Below are positions 49,102 to 58,769 of a DNA stretch of 64,000 bases, piece after piece. How positions within the stretch are numbered: the first letter of the stretch is position 1; each line of letters opens with the position of its first letter. A program made the translations under genes and the position numbers. This DNA is from Pacificispira sp040217575 (GTDB taxonomy: Bacteria; Pseudomonadota; Alphaproteobacteria; UBA8366; Aestuariispiraceae), in the NCBI GenBank assembly GCA_040217575.1, contig JAVJPW010000008.1, positions 62,001 to 126,000 of the forward strand. The letters are read 5' to 3'. A model generated the notes under the pieces. It made no database searches, was not told the DNA's origin, and was given only the letters and a program-made list of their open reading frames with translations.

Positions 49102-49229
49102 ACATCATGGGGCAATCACCCCGGCGGGCCTTTCGCCGCCGGAAGGCCGATGGTATAGCCAATCGCCCGACTGCGATCAAGCGTCGGAATCGCGACCATG
49201 GCCTTTGAATTTCAGATGGACCCAACCCC

Positions 49230-49943
49230 TTGTCCCTGAACGAAACGACCGCCACCGCCTGCTTCCCCGACCGGCGCAGCGAAACCGCGCGCCCGGACTG
49301 GCATGTATCGGAAGGGCCGGTCCCCTATCAGGACGCGCTGGACGTCATGGATGCCCGCGTTGCGGCCATCCGGGGTGAAGGTGCGAAGGAACTGGTCTGG
49401 CTTCTGGAACACCCGCCGCTTTACACCGCCGGCACAAGCGCAAATGACGGGGACCTGTTGAGCGCCGGGGACTTCCCCGTCTACAAAACGGGCCGGGGCG
49501 GGCAATACACTTATCACGGGCCGGGCCAGCGGGTGGCCTATGCCATGCTGGACCTGAAACAGCGCGGCGCGGATGTGCGCTGTTACGTCCATGACCTGGA
49601 AGAATGGGTGATCCGGGCGCTGAGCCAGTTCAACGTGGTGGGCGAACGGCGCGACGGCCGGGTCGGCATCTGGGTGGAGCGCGGCGACGGGCGCGAGGAC
49701 AAGATCGCCGCGATCGGCGTGCGCGTCCGGCGCTGGGTCAGCTTTCACGGCGTTGCCATCAATGTGGAACCGGACCTGAGCCATTTTCAGGGCATCGTGC
49801 CCTGTGGCATCGCCGACCCCAAACTGGGCGTCACCTCGCTGGTCGATCTGGGCCTGCCGGTCACCCTGCAGGACCTGGATCTTGCGCTACAGTCCGCGTT
49901 TGCGGACGTGTTCGGACCGATCGGCGATCAGTCCGTGGGATGA
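49230..49943 (+). CDS. lipB: lipoyl(octanoyl) transferase LipB
   Basis: A 237-residue enzyme that moves the octanoyl chain from acyl carrier protein to lipoyl domains. Key motifs are LLEHPPLYTAGTSA, the GRGGQYTYHGPGQRVAYAML signature (the conserved R-G-G-x-x-T-Y/F-H-G-P-G-Q) and KIAAIGVRVRRWVSFHGVAIN, with the catalytic Lys-Cys pair completed by IVPCGI. The start is TTG 49230, preceded by GGA nine bases earlier; the only nearby ATG is out of frame. Monocistronic. Confidence 0.95.
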   Translation: MSLNETTATACFPDRRSETARPDWHVSEGPVPYQDALDVMDARVAAIRGEGAKELVWLLEHPPLYTAGTSANDGDLLSAGDFPVYKTGRGGQYTYHGPGQRVAYAMLDLKQRGADVRCYVHDLEEWVIRALSQFNVVGERRDGRVGIWVERGDGREDKIAAIGVRVRRWVSFHGVAINVEPDLSHFQGIVPCGIADPKLGVTSLVDLGLPVTLQDLDLALQSAFADVFGPIGDQSVG

Positions 49944-50172
49944 GGCCCCTGCAAAGGGTGATCCTGATCCCGTTTCTGTTCTTCCATCGACATATCGACC
50001 TTCCCATCAGGGCTATTGGGTTTTTGGTCCTACGTCGGCGCCAGGGTCTTTGACGGCCAGGGCGTCGGCTTAGTAATCGAAAATATCGCAAGATTTGGGC
50101 CATAATCGCGAAAATCCGACAGCCAATCCACAATATGCGGCGCAAATGCCCGTTTTTTAACCATAAACCGCG

Positions 50173-51186
50173 TCAGGGCGTGAGGATTTCCGCCTGCGGA
50201 TGGAAGGCGTGAAAAGCGAAAGCAAAATCAACGAAGTAAGGAACATCCTGCCCGTCGCGGGTTGCCGTCACCGTGCCGACGTCGCGCCCGTCGGAAATTT
50301 CCGGCGCGTCCAGGGCGGAATTCTGACCCGGCCGCCAGGTCAGAACCGTGCCGTCGGGCGCCGTGATTCGGCCCTGTTCGCGCAGCAGGTCCATCGACCA
50401 GGCGCGCGCCCGGTCCGACAGGGATACCACCCTGGCCAGCGGCGCAATGCCGTCCGGCACCTCCCCCCGGTACAGGAACGGACGCGGCATCGTGTCATAG
50501 AATTCATACGGGTTTGCGCCATAGGCCCGGAAGCGGCGGTCGGCGGGAACCAGAACTTGTGCATCAGCGGGTGCGCGGTCCCGGAACTCGGCGAAACTTT
50601 CCAGCCGCGCCGGCAGGATGTCCAGGCGCGTGCCCGTCAGTTCACCCACAATCGCTTCGCCAAGGAACTGCTGCCACCAGGTTTCCGTCTGCCGGTCATA
50701 CATCAGAAGATCGGAATTCCTGAGCCGCCCGGTCGTGCCGAAATCCAATGTGCGCCCTACGGCCCGGCGGTCGAAGACGATGACCGCATTGCATAAGGGA
50801 CAGAAGGTGACGGCCACCGGCACGCCGCCGATTTCGTCATTCGCGATTTCGTGCCACATCAACACCTGAAGGGGGTAAGCCTTCCATTCGCCGCCGACCG
50901 TCAGACCGACAACCGGTTCGGTGTCGCTCAAACCCTCCAGTTCTGAAATGCCGACGAATTGGGGGCGGTCGATGGGCGGGATGCCGTCCCGGCGCGGCCC
51001 GCCGGACAGGATATCGGCCAGGTCGATGGATGCGGTTTCGAAATCATTCAGCGGAAATTCTTCGCGCGCATGGGACACACAGAAATCGCCGACCAGTTCC
51101 TGACAGAACTGCGGCAGGATCTGTGCCGCCGCGGGTCGGGCGGCCGGCAGCGCCGCGATCAGCGCGATGAGGAAAAGGCGCCACAT
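50173..51186 (-). CDS. exported DUF3179 protein
   Basis: A 337-residue exported protein with signal MWRLFLIALIAALPAARPAAAQ. The DUF3179 hallmark is VTFCPLCNAVIVFDRRAVGR, then DFGTTGRLRNSDLLMYDRQTETWWQQFLGEAIVGELTG (cited as TGRLRNSDLLMYDRQTETWW). The conserved C-x-x-C, Asp/Arg and WWQ positions suggest a metal- or ligand-binding extracytoplasmic enzyme, but the family has no assigned activity. Start ATG 51186. It is co-directional with the acylphosphatase 52 bases upstream. Confidence 0.88.
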   Translation of the reverse strand: MWRLFLIALIAALPAARPAAAQILPQFCQELVGDFCVSHAREEFPLNDFETASIDLADILSGGPRRDGIPPIDRPQFVGISELEGLSDTEPVVGLTVGGEWKAYPLQVLMWHEIANDEIGGVPVAVTFCPLCNAVIVFDRRAVGRTLDFGTTGRLRNSDLLMYDRQTETWWQQFLGEAIVGELTGTRLDILPARLESFAEFRDRAPADAQVLVPADRRFRAYGANPYEFYDTMPRPFLYRGEVPDGIAPLARVVSLSDRARAWSMDLLREQGRITAPDGTVLTWRPGQNSALDAPEISDGRDVGTVTATRDGQDVPYFVDFAFAFHAFHPQAEILTP

Positions 51187-51238
51187 GGGACGACCATGCC
51201 AGCGCCCAGCGATCCGCCGAAATCAAGCCTGCGTGAGG

Positions 51239-51520
51239 TCACCCGTCCGGCAACACCTTGAATCCCGACACACCGGGCGGGTCTGCATCGGCGATATCCA
51301 TGCCCGTCACCTGTGCCAGGGGCGGGCCGTCGCGGCAGTCGGAAAGCATGCGGTCGACCGCATCGGCCGGGCCGCTGAACAGGGCTTCCACCGACCCGTC
51401 CGGCCGGTTGCGCACCCAGCCGGACAACCCGTGCCCCGCCGCCGTCTTTTCCGTCCAGGCGCGGTACCAGACGCCCTGGACCCGTCCGTTAATCGAAACG
51501 CGGACCGTCTTTTCGGTCAT
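51239..51520 (-). CDS. acyP: acylphosphatase
   Basis: A 93-residue acylphosphatase hydrolysing carboxyl-phosphate bonds. The catalytic Arg20 is in INGRVQGVWYRAW and the Asn38 in GLSGWVRNRPDGSVEALF. Length is typical (about 90-100). ATG 51520 is favoured because GAGGG lies ten bases upstream; ATG 51529 and 51547 give longer N termini. Confidence 0.92.
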   Translation of the reverse strand: MTEKTVRVSINGRVQGVWYRAWTEKTAAGHGLSGWVRNRPDGSVEALFSGPADAVDRMLSDCRDGPPLAQVTGMDIADADPPGVSGFKVLPDG

Positions 51521-51666
51521 ATCCGTCATGCCCTCTGAAAACTGCACAAACAGGTGAAAGAAAGAATAGGCATTCGCCGCGTTTTGTGAAACGGTCCCGA
51601 TTGCGGCGCATCGGGGATCTGACGCCGCATTTTTCCAAACATCTCACGAAATCGGAGTGATCGGGC

Positions 51667-52623
51667 ATGAAGGTTGGATTTATCGGGCTTGGCAATGTCG
51701 GCGGCAAACTGGCGGGAAGCCTGCTTCGCAACGGAACGGACCTGATGGTCCGCGACCTGAATGAAGAACTGGTCGCGAAATTCGCCGCCGGCGGGGCATC
51801 GGTCGCAAATTCGCCGAAGGAAATGGCGGAAGCCTGCGATATCGTCATCACCTGCCTGCCGTCGCCCGCCGCCAGTGCCGCCGTGCTGGAAGCCGAAGAC
51901 GGCGTCATCGCCGGTCTGTCCGCCGGCAAGGTCTGGGCGGAAATGAGCACGACCGACGAAGCGGAAGTCAAACGCCTGGGCGCGAAGGTGCTGGCCGCGG
52001 GCGGGGAGCCGATCGATTGCCCCGTTTCCGGTGGCTGCCACCGTGCGGCAACGGGCAACATCGCCATTTTCGCGGGCTGCGAGCGGGCGACCTTCGAACG
52101 CATGCTGCCGTTCCTGACCAAGATGGGTCGGCGCATCCTGCATACCGGACCGCTGGGGTCGGCGTCGATCCTGAAGGTCATCACCAACTATCTGGCGACG
52201 GCGAACCTGATTTCCTGTACCGAGGCGCTGACGGTCGCCAAACAGACCGGCATGGACCTGAATGTCGCGTTCGAGGCGATCAAGATTTCGTCCGGCAACT
52301 CCTTCGTCCATGAGACGGAAAGCCAGGTCATCCTGAACGGCAGCCGCGACATCAGTTTCACCATGGATCTGGTGCTGAAGGATATCGGCCTGTTCCAGAC
52401 ATTCGCCGACCGGGCGGGCGTGCCGGTGGAGCTGAACCCGAAAATGATCGAGATTTTCGAAGATGGTCAGCGCCGCTATGGCCCGCGCGAATGGTCCCCC
52501 AACATCATCCGGCGGCTGGAAGATGCCTGCGGCGTCGAAGTCCTGGCCCCCGGATTCCCGCCGGAAATCCTGGATGACGAGCCGGAGGAGCCGGGCTACG
52601 AAGTCGTCCCGAACAGAGGATGA
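51667..52623 (+). CDS. 3-hydroxyisobutyrate dehydrogenase family oxidoreductase
   Basis: A 318-residue beta-hydroxyacid dehydrogenase. The dinucleotide site is GFIGLGNVGG at residues 4-13, the substrate signature is DCPVSGG at about 118-123, and the catalytic Lys170 with Asn174 is in SASILKVITNYL. The enzyme oxidises a 3-hydroxyacid to a semialdehyde; 3-hydroxyisobutyrate (valine breakdown) and tartronate semialdehyde reduction are both possible. The next gene starts three bases after its stop, suggesting a shared pathway. Confidence 0.88.
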   Translation: MKVGFIGLGNVGGKLAGSLLRNGTDLMVRDLNEELVAKFAAGGASVANSPKEMAEACDIVITCLPSPAASAAVLEAEDGVIAGLSAGKVWAEMSTTDEAEVKRLGAKVLAAGGEPIDCPVSGGCHRAATGNIAIFAGCERATFERMLPFLTKMGRRILHTGPLGSASILKVITNYLATANLISCTEALTVAKQTGMDLNVAFEAIKISSGNSFVHETESQVILNGSRDISFTMDLVLKDIGLFQTFADRAGVPVELNPKMIEIFEDGQRRYGPREWSPNIIRRLEDACGVEVLAPGFPPEILDDEPEEPGYEVVPNRG

Positions 52624-52626
52624 GGT

Positions 52627-54054
52627 TTGACGCTGCGATCCAACACTGACGTCCTGGGCGGCATCGCCGCCGAACGGCCCGATGCCGTCGCCCTGTGGGA
52701 CCAGGGGGTTGAAACGCGGTTTGCCGACCTGACCCGCAATGCGGCAAAGGCGGCCCGGGCGCTGGCGGACCAGGGTCTGGCAAAGGGCGATACGGTTCTG
52801 GTTGGCTGGGACAGCCTGACCCGACATGTAACCCTTCTGCTGGCGCTGGAAGGGCTGGGCGTAACGGCCGCCAGCTTTGACGGGCCGCTGGACCGGTCGG
52901 GCTATCATGCCCTGTTCGATGAGGCATCGCGCGTGCTCACCCCGCGGGAAGACGCATCGACGTCGATACCTGCGACGGTGACCGACGATGCCTGGTGGAC
53001 GGATGTCCTGTCGGGGCCGGATGCCGGCATACCGGGCCAGCCCCTGGCCCCCGAGGACGGGTTCCGGATCGTGCGCACGTCGGGGACGACCGGTCAGGCG
53101 AACCTGATGCGCGCCAGCCGGTCCGCCGCCTATGCCCGGATCGACGCCCTGCACCGGGAATACGGATATACGTCGTCATCGCGATTCATGACGGCCATGC
53201 CCTTTTCCTTTCAGGCGGTCGACCACAATGCGTTCGCCTGCCTGCGGTGTGGCGGGACCGTGATATTCGAAACACGGGTGCCGTTCGTGGACGCGTTGAT
53301 CGACACGAAACCAACGCATGCGGCACTGCTGCCGATGGAAGTTCAGAACCTGGACCGGCCGTCCTGCCGCCCGATTAACGGCGACCCGCTGACCCTGCTT
53401 GTCTATGGCGGGGCCCTGTCGGATGCGATGCTGACACGCCTGCAGGGCCGCCACCCCGCCGTCACGTTTGCCGCGACCTATGCCACGAACGAGGTGGGGA
53501 CGGTCGCGCGCCGCGTCACGGAAGGGGTCTATCGGGTGATCGAAGACGCCGAAGTCCAGGTCACGGACGATCAGGACCACCCCCTGCCCGCAGGCACCGA
53601 AGGCCACATCCGGGTTCGGCGGCTGGGAATGTATGACGGCTATATCGGCGACCCGGAACGGTCCGCCCTGCGGTTCCGGGACGGCTGGTTCTATCCGGGC
53701 GACATCGGGTCGATGACCGAAGACGGCCTGTTGCGGGTCATCGGGCGGGCCGACGATATTCTGAACATCCGCGGCCTGAAACTGCCCGCCACCCGAATGG
53801 AGACGGAAATTCAGCGGATCGACGGCATTGCCGACGCGGCGCTGGTCGATTCCCCGAACACGGGCGGCCTGTGCCTGATCGTCAGTCTGGCGCCCGGCGC
53901 GGCGCTTGAGGGGATCGTGCCGAAGGTACGGGAAATCCTGCCGCGGGAAGCCGGTGAAATCCAGTTACTGACGACGGCGTCCATCCCCCGGACCAATAGC
54001 GGCAAGGTGCGGCGCAATGCGCTGCGGGCATCGCTGAAACAGTCTGCTGGATAG
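52627..54054 (+). CDS. AMP-forming acyl-CoA synthetase family enzyme
   Basis: A 475-residue class I adenylate-forming enzyme, a little short for the family. ATP/adenylate motifs are present in order: IVRTSGTTGQANLM (A3), YATNEVGTV (A5), GWFYPGDIGSMTEDGLL (A7), GRADDILNIRGLKL (A8) and the catalytic Lys in TNSGKVRRNALRAS (A10). The first residues resemble the N-terminal acceptor region of propionate- or medium-chain synthetases, but the acid cannot be read. TTG 52627 follows GAGG and the stop of the dehydrogenase gene, so the two form one unit. Confidence 0.87.
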   Translation: MTLRSNTDVLGGIAAERPDAVALWDQGVETRFADLTRNAAKAARALADQGLAKGDTVLVGWDSLTRHVTLLLALEGLGVTAASFDGPLDRSGYHALFDEASRVLTPREDASTSIPATVTDDAWWTDVLSGPDAGIPGQPLAPEDGFRIVRTSGTTGQANLMRASRSAAYARIDALHREYGYTSSSRFMTAMPFSFQAVDHNAFACLRCGGTVIFETRVPFVDALIDTKPTHAALLPMEVQNLDRPSCRPINGDPLTLLVYGGALSDAMLTRLQGRHPAVTFAATYATNEVGTVARRVTEGVYRVIEDAEVQVTDDQDHPLPAGTEGHIRVRRLGMYDGYIGDPERSALRFRDGWFYPGDIGSMTEDGLLRVIGRADDILNIRGLKLPATRMETEIQRIDGIADAALVDSPNTGGLCLIVSLAPGAALEGIVPKVREILPREAGEIQLLTTASIPRTNSGKVRRNALRASLKQSAG

Positions 54055-54064
54055 GTACCCCGGC

Positions 54065-56074
54065 CTATTCGAACTCCAGGATCGGCTGGTCGACCGCCAG
54101 ACTGTCGCCTTCGGCCGCATGGGCGGCCTTGACGGTTCCGCCGCTGACGGCACGCAGGATGTTTTCCATTTTCATCGCTTCCACGACTGCCAGTTCCTGG
54201 CCCGCCTCGACCGTGTCGCCCACACCGACCGACAGGCGCACCAGAAGGCCCGGCATCGGCGACAGCAGGAATTTCGACATGTCCGGCGGCGGCTTGTAGG
54301 GCATCAGCCGGCGCAGCGGGGCGTGGCGCGCCTCCAGCACCAGACAGCGGATGCGTGCGCCATCGTGGCTCAACACGAAACCCGCACCGTCGCGGTCGCA
54401 CTGGAAGGTTCGTTCGGTATCGTCCACCGTCGCGCGGATGATGGGCATGCCGGGCTTCCAGCCCGTTTCGACGAAGATCTTGCGCCCGCCGACCGTCAGG
54501 CGATCACCGTCCGCACCGCGTTCCATATGTATGGTCAGCTCGCTCAGATCCTTGTCCCCCATGAAGACGCAATAGTCCGTCGGCAGATCCGGGGCGCGGT
54601 TTTCCTCTTGCCCTGTAATGCGGCGTTCACGCTGTTCGATCCGGTCCTGTACCACCGCCGCCAGCGCCGAGAACAGCGCGGGGTCTACCGGTTTCAGATG
54701 TTCTTCGGTCAGGCCGTCCGGATATTCTTCGGCAATGAAATTCGTCGTGATGCGCCCTTCGGCAAAACGCGGATGCTTCGCCAGATGCGCCAGGAACGGC
54801 ATGTTGTGGCTTAACCCCCGCACCAGATACCCGTCGATCGCACGGCGCAGTTCCGCAATTGCCGTTTCCCGGTTTTCTCCGCCAACGATCAGTTTCGAAA
54901 TCATCGGGTCGTAGAACATGGAAATTTCCGCGCCTTCGTAACACCCGCTGTCGACACGCACCCGGCCTTCGTCCGCCGCCGGTTCGATATAGCGCGACAG
55001 CCGCCCGGTGGACGGCAGGAACCCGCGTTCGGCGTCTTCGGCATAAAGGCGCGCTTCGATCGCCCAGCCGGAAAGCTTCACATCCTTTTGCGTGAAAGGC
55101 AGCTTTTCACCGTTCGCGACCCGGATCATGAGTTCGACCAGATCGTAGCCCGTGACCAGTTCGGTGACGGGGTGTTCGACCTGAAGCCGGGTATTCATTT
55201 CCAGAAAATAGAAATTGCGGTTCTTGTCGACGATGAATTCGACCGTGCCCGCGGTCAGGTAGTCCACCTGTTTCGCCAGCGCGACCGCCTGTTCGCCCAT
55301 GGCCTTGCGGGTTTCCTCGTTCAGGAAGGGGGACGGCGCCTCTTCGATCACCTTCTGGTGGCGGCGCTGGATCGAACATTCCCGTTCACCCAGATAGACG
55401 CAGTTGCCATGCACGTCTGCCATGACCTGGATTTCGATATGGCGCGGTTCTTCGATGAATTTTTCGATGAAGACCCGGTCGTCGCCAAAGCTGTTCCGAC
55501 CTTCGTTCATCGCGGACACAAGGCCGGTGCGGGCCTCCGCATCGTTCCAGGCAAGCCGCATGCCCTTGCCGCCGCCCCCGGCGGACGCCTTCAGCATCAC
55601 CGGATAGCCGATTTCGTTTGAAATGCGCACCGCCTCTTCCGGGTCGCTTACCGCCTCCAGATGGCCGGGGACGGTGTTGACGCCGGCCGCCAGCGCGATC
55701 TTCTTCGATTCGATCTTGTCGCCCATGGCTTCGATCGCGCCCGGCGGCGGGCCGATGAAGGCAATGCCTTCCTTTTTCAGGCGTTCGGCAAAGGCCTTGT
55801 TCTCGGACAGGAACCCGTAGCCCGGATGCACCGCTTCGGCGCCGGTCTGTTTGCAGGCCGCGATGATGTTGTCGATCACCAGATAGCTTTGGTTGGACGC
55901 GGCCGGTCCGACGGCCACCGCCTCCCCGCCCAGGTTCAGCGCGGTGCGCACATGCAGGGCTTCGGCATCCGCCTCGGAAAAGACGGCGACGGGCGCAATC
56001 CCCATCTTGTGCGCCGTGCGCATGACACGGCAGGCGATTTCCCCACGGTTGGCGATCAGGATTTTTTTGAACAT
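54065..56074 (-). CDS. pccA: propionyl-CoA carboxylase alpha subunit (biotin carboxylase plus biotin carrier)
   Basis: A 669-residue biotin enzyme. Residues 1-445 are biotin carboxylase (KILIANRGEIACRVMRTAHK, ATP-grasp KASAGGGGKGMRLAW, EMNTRLQVEHPVTELVTG). Residues about 450-590 match the PCC-type linker/BT domain (SKLIVGGENRETAIAELR ... GRKIFVETGW), and the carrier domain has the biotin Lys in VVEAMKMENILRA. The BT domain and length fit PccA rather than AccC. It fixes bicarbonate onto biotin for the beta subunit encoded at 56649-58181. ATG 56074 follows GCAGGA; earlier starts lack support. Confidence 0.93.
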   Translation of the reverse strand: MFKKILIANRGEIACRVMRTAHKMGIAPVAVFSEADAEALHVRTALNLGGEAVAVGPAASNQSYLVIDNIIAACKQTGAEAVHPGYGFLSENKAFAERLKKEGIAFIGPPPGAIEAMGDKIESKKIALAAGVNTVPGHLEAVSDPEEAVRISNEIGYPVMLKASAGGGGKGMRLAWNDAEARTGLVSAMNEGRNSFGDDRVFIEKFIEEPRHIEIQVMADVHGNCVYLGERECSIQRRHQKVIEEAPSPFLNEETRKAMGEQAVALAKQVDYLTAGTVEFIVDKNRNFYFLEMNTRLQVEHPVTELVTGYDLVELMIRVANGEKLPFTQKDVKLSGWAIEARLYAEDAERGFLPSTGRLSRYIEPAADEGRVRVDSGCYEGAEISMFYDPMISKLIVGGENRETAIAELRRAIDGYLVRGLSHNMPFLAHLAKHPRFAEGRITTNFIAEEYPDGLTEEHLKPVDPALFSALAAVVQDRIEQRERRITGQEENRAPDLPTDYCVFMGDKDLSELTIHMERGADGDRLTVGGRKIFVETGWKPGMPIIRATVDDTERTFQCDRDGAGFVLSHDGARIRCLVLEARHAPLRRLMPYKPPPDMSKFLLSPMPGLLVRLSVGVGDTVEAGQELAVVEAMKMENILRAVSGGTVKAAHAAEGDSLAVDQPILEFE

Positions 56075-56133
56075 CGTGATTTTCATCCTGCAGGATTGTA
56101 TAGTTGGTCCCGGAGGATCCGGGAAAGGGGCAT

Positions 56134-56607
56134 ATGACGAACGTTCGCGCGTTGAATTTCCGTTCCGATATGAACGCCGCAGCATATGAATACTGGTGCG
56201 GGCTGACCGACGGTGATCGCCTTCCGGGGCGACGTCATATCGATCCGTCGGACATGCTTCCCTTTTTGCCGTATGTCATGCTGATGGACGTCATTCGGGA
56301 ACCCGAACTTGACTTTCGCTACCGTCTGATCGGCACCAAACATCAAAGTTTCTGGCTCAAGAATCTGACCGGCGTCTGTATCCGCGCAACGAAACAGCAA
56401 GGACCGGGAAGCACGATCTGGAAAGGCCTGGAACGAACGGCGACGACCGCGATGCCGATGAGCACCCGCGCGCCCTATGTCGGCACGAAAAAGGAAATCT
56501 ACGAGATCGAAGATATCCTGATGCCGCTTGCCGAAGACGGCCGCACGGTCGACATGATTTTCGTTTGCTGCGACTACCTGACCAAGCCCGTCTATATCAA
56601 ACGGTAG
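56134..56607 (+). CDS. PAS_5-type sensory domain protein between pccA and pccB
   Basis: A 157-residue single PAS_5 protein, homologous in pattern to the one at 578-1201: AAYEYWCGLTDGDRLPGRRH, IDPSDMLPFLPYVMLMDVIR, ELDFRYRLIGTKHQSFW and EIEDILMPLAEDGRTVDMIF. It lies in opposite orientation between the two carboxylase genes and shares the 60-base gap with pccA (divergent), so it could regulate or co-vary with propionyl-CoA use; this is only positional. ATG 56134 follows AAGGGG. Confidence 0.75.
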   Translation: MTNVRALNFRSDMNAAAYEYWCGLTDGDRLPGRRHIDPSDMLPFLPYVMLMDVIREPELDFRYRLIGTKHQSFWLKNLTGVCIRATKQQGPGSTIWKGLERTATTAMPMSTRAPYVGTKKEIYEIEDILMPLAEDGRTVDMIFVCCDYLTKPVYIKR

Positions 56608-56648
56608 GTTCCGCGGCGCGCGCATCTTCCGCCCCCTGACCGCCGACA

Positions 56649-58181
56649 TCACAGCGGGATGTTCCCGTGCTTCTTCCACGGGTTTTCAAGCTGTTTCGTG
56701 CGCAGCATCGACAGCGCGCCGCAGACCCGCCGACGCGTATTGTGGGGCATGATGACGTCGTCGATGAACCCCTGCCGCCCGGCAACGAACGGGTTCGCGA
56801 ACTTGTCGCGATATTCGGCTTCGCGTTCCGCCAGCTTGTCCGGGTCGTCCTTGTCCGCGCGGAAGATGATTTCCACCGCCCCCTTCGGGCCCATCACGGC
56901 GATTTCCGCCGACGGCCAGGCGTAGTTCACGTCGCCGCGCAGATGTTTTGACGCCATGACGTCATAGGCCCCGCCATAGGCCTTGCGGGTAATGACCGTC
57001 ACTTTCGGCACCGTCGCTTCGGCGTACGCATAAAGAAGCTTCGCGCCGTGCTTGATGATGCCGCCATATTCCTGTGCCGTGCCGGGCAGGAAGCCGGGGA
57101 CGTCGACCAGCGTGACGATGGGAATGTTGAAGGCGTCGCAGAAGCGCACGAAACGCCCCGCTTTGATGGAACTGGCTATGTCCAGGCAGCCCGCAAGCAC
57201 CATGGGCTGGTTCGCGACGATGCCGACCGGGTGGCCTTCCATGCGCGCGAAACCGGTGACGATGTTCGCCGCGTTGTTCGGCTGGGTTTCGAAGAACTCG
57301 CCCTCGTCCGCGATCTTTTCGATCAGTTCCTTGATGTCGTAGGGCTTGTTCGGGTTGGGCGGAACCAACGTGTCCAGCGACATGTCCGGACGGTCCGCCG
57401 GGTCGTCCGTCGGACGGTGGGGCGGCTTTTCCCGGTTGTTCAACGGCAGATAGCCCAGGAAACGGCGAAGCTGCATCAGGGCTTCCACGTCGTTTTCAAA
57501 GGCCAGGTCGGCAACGCCGGATTTTGACGTATGGGTGGATGCGCCGCCCAGTTCTTCGGCCGTCACGGTTTCGTTCGTCACCGTTTTCACCACTTCGGGA
57601 CCGGTCACGAACATGTAGGACGAATCCTGAACCATGAAGATGAAGTCCGTCATGGCCGGGGAATAGACGGCGCCGCCCGCGCACGGGCCCATGATCATGG
57701 AAATCTGCGGCACGACACCGGACGCCATGACGTTGCGCTGAAAGACATCGGCATACCCGGCCAGGGACGCGACCCCTTCCTGGATGCGCGCACCGCCGCT
57801 GTCGTTCAGGCCGATCACGGGGACACCGACCTTCATCGCCTGGTCCATGATCTTGCAGATCTTGCGGGCGTGCGCCGCGGACAGGGAGCCGCCGAAGACG
57901 GTGAAATCCTGGGAAAAGACGAAGACGCGCCGGCCGTTGACCAGACCGTGGCCGGTTACGACCCCGTCGCCGGGGACTTTCGTGTCCTGCATGCCGAAGT
58001 CGGTACAGTCATGTTCGACGAACATGTCCCATTCTTCGAAGGACCCTTCGTCCAGCAGCAGCGCGATGCGTTCGCGCGCGGTCAGCTTGCCCTTGGCGTG
58101 CTGCGCGTCGACGCGTTTTTCCCCGCCGCCACCGCGTGCGCCGTCGCGCATTTCTTCCAGGCGCTGAACGATATCTTGCAT
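56649..58181 (-). CDS. pccB: propionyl-CoA carboxylase beta subunit (carboxyltransferase)
   Basis: A 510-residue carboxyltransferase: ARERIALLLDEGSFEE near the start, oxyanion loops VIGLNDSGGARIQEGVASLA and SMIMGPCAGGAVYSPA in the N-half, and VGIVANQPMVLAGCLDI, RFCDAFNIPIVTLVDVPGFL, IKHGAKLLYAYAEATVPK, ITRKAYGGAYDVMASK in the C-half. It transfers carboxyl from biotin to propionyl-CoA to give methylmalonyl-CoA. ATG 58181 follows GGGGGG-AAGAT. Together with pccA it forms the holoenzyme; the intervening gene is on the other strand. Confidence 0.95.
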   Translation of the reverse strand: MQDIVQRLEEMRDGARGGGGEKRVDAQHAKGKLTARERIALLLDEGSFEEWDMFVEHDCTDFGMQDTKVPGDGVVTGHGLVNGRRVFVFSQDFTVFGGSLSAAHARKICKIMDQAMKVGVPVIGLNDSGGARIQEGVASLAGYADVFQRNVMASGVVPQISMIMGPCAGGAVYSPAMTDFIFMVQDSSYMFVTGPEVVKTVTNETVTAEELGGASTHTSKSGVADLAFENDVEALMQLRRFLGYLPLNNREKPPHRPTDDPADRPDMSLDTLVPPNPNKPYDIKELIEKIADEGEFFETQPNNAANIVTGFARMEGHPVGIVANQPMVLAGCLDIASSIKAGRFVRFCDAFNIPIVTLVDVPGFLPGTAQEYGGIIKHGAKLLYAYAEATVPKVTVITRKAYGGAYDVMASKHLRGDVNYAWPSAEIAVMGPKGAVEIIFRADKDDPDKLAEREAEYRDKFANPFVAGRQGFIDDVIMPHNTRRRVCGALSMLRTKQLENPWKKHGNIPL

Positions 58182-58368
58182 ATCTTCCCCCCGCTGAATT
58201 CCTGTTTCTTTTCTTTTACTAACAGCCCGCCGGATAGGCCAGTGCCGGATGGACGCCGCGTTGTCGCAGGCCAGATGACCACAGGTCACGAATTCCGAAA
58301 AGCCGGTTCATGCCCCGATTTACCGGCCTCTTGCAAGGGGTCGGGCGGCGGGTCTGTGCCTGACGCGG

Positions 58369-58758
58369 TCAGTCTTCGAACAACCGCTGCAGCATCGGGC
58401 AGTGCGCCTGGCCGCCGGCACAATTGGCCAGCAGTTCGCACAGGGCCATTTCAAGCTGTTGCAGGTCCGCGATTTTCGCCCGAACGTCATCGAGATGGGT
58501 CTTCCCGACGCGGCTTGCGTCGTCACAGTTTCTCGTGCTGGCCGACGACAGGGACAGCAGCACCCTCACCTGGTCAATGGAGAAGCCGAGGTCACGGCAC
58601 CGGCGCACGAACCTGAGACGGGTTATGGCGGCCGCATCATACAGCCGCCTGCCGTTCGCGGCCCTTTTCGCGGCCGGAACGATCCCCTCGCGTTCATAAT
58701 ACCGGATGGCCTCGATCCCGACGCCGCTTCGCTTGGCCGCCATTCCAACTGGAACCAT
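58369..58758 (-). CDS. merR: MerR, mercury-responsive regulator
   Basis: A 129-residue MerR-family regulator. The HTH is VGMAAKRSGVGIEAIRYYER with the recognition wing RRLYDAAAITRLRFVRRCRD. Its C-terminal half has the Hg-type cysteines: one in STRNCDDASRVG and two in ELLANCAGGQAHCPMLQRL, corresponding to the three Hg ligands. The sequence between (THLDDVRAKIADLQQLEMAL) matches MerR of the Tn501 type. It diverges from merT; the promoter at 58770-58800 lies between. Only six residues separate the last two Cys, against eight in Tn501. Confidence 0.9.
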   Translation of the reverse strand: MVPVGMAAKRSGVGIEAIRYYEREGIVPAAKRAANGRRLYDAAAITRLRFVRRCRDLGFSIDQVRVLLSLSSASTRNCDDASRVGKTHLDDVRAKIADLQQLEMALCELLANCAGGQAHCPMLQRLFED

Positions 58759-58769
58759 CGAATTTCCCC

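Noticed and set aside
49119..49143. CCGGCGG...CCGCCGG hairpin upstream of tRNA-Leu
   Set aside because: There is no T run, and on the tRNA strand it lies upstream of the gene where a terminator is not expected; GC-rich inverted repeats of this size occur by chance.
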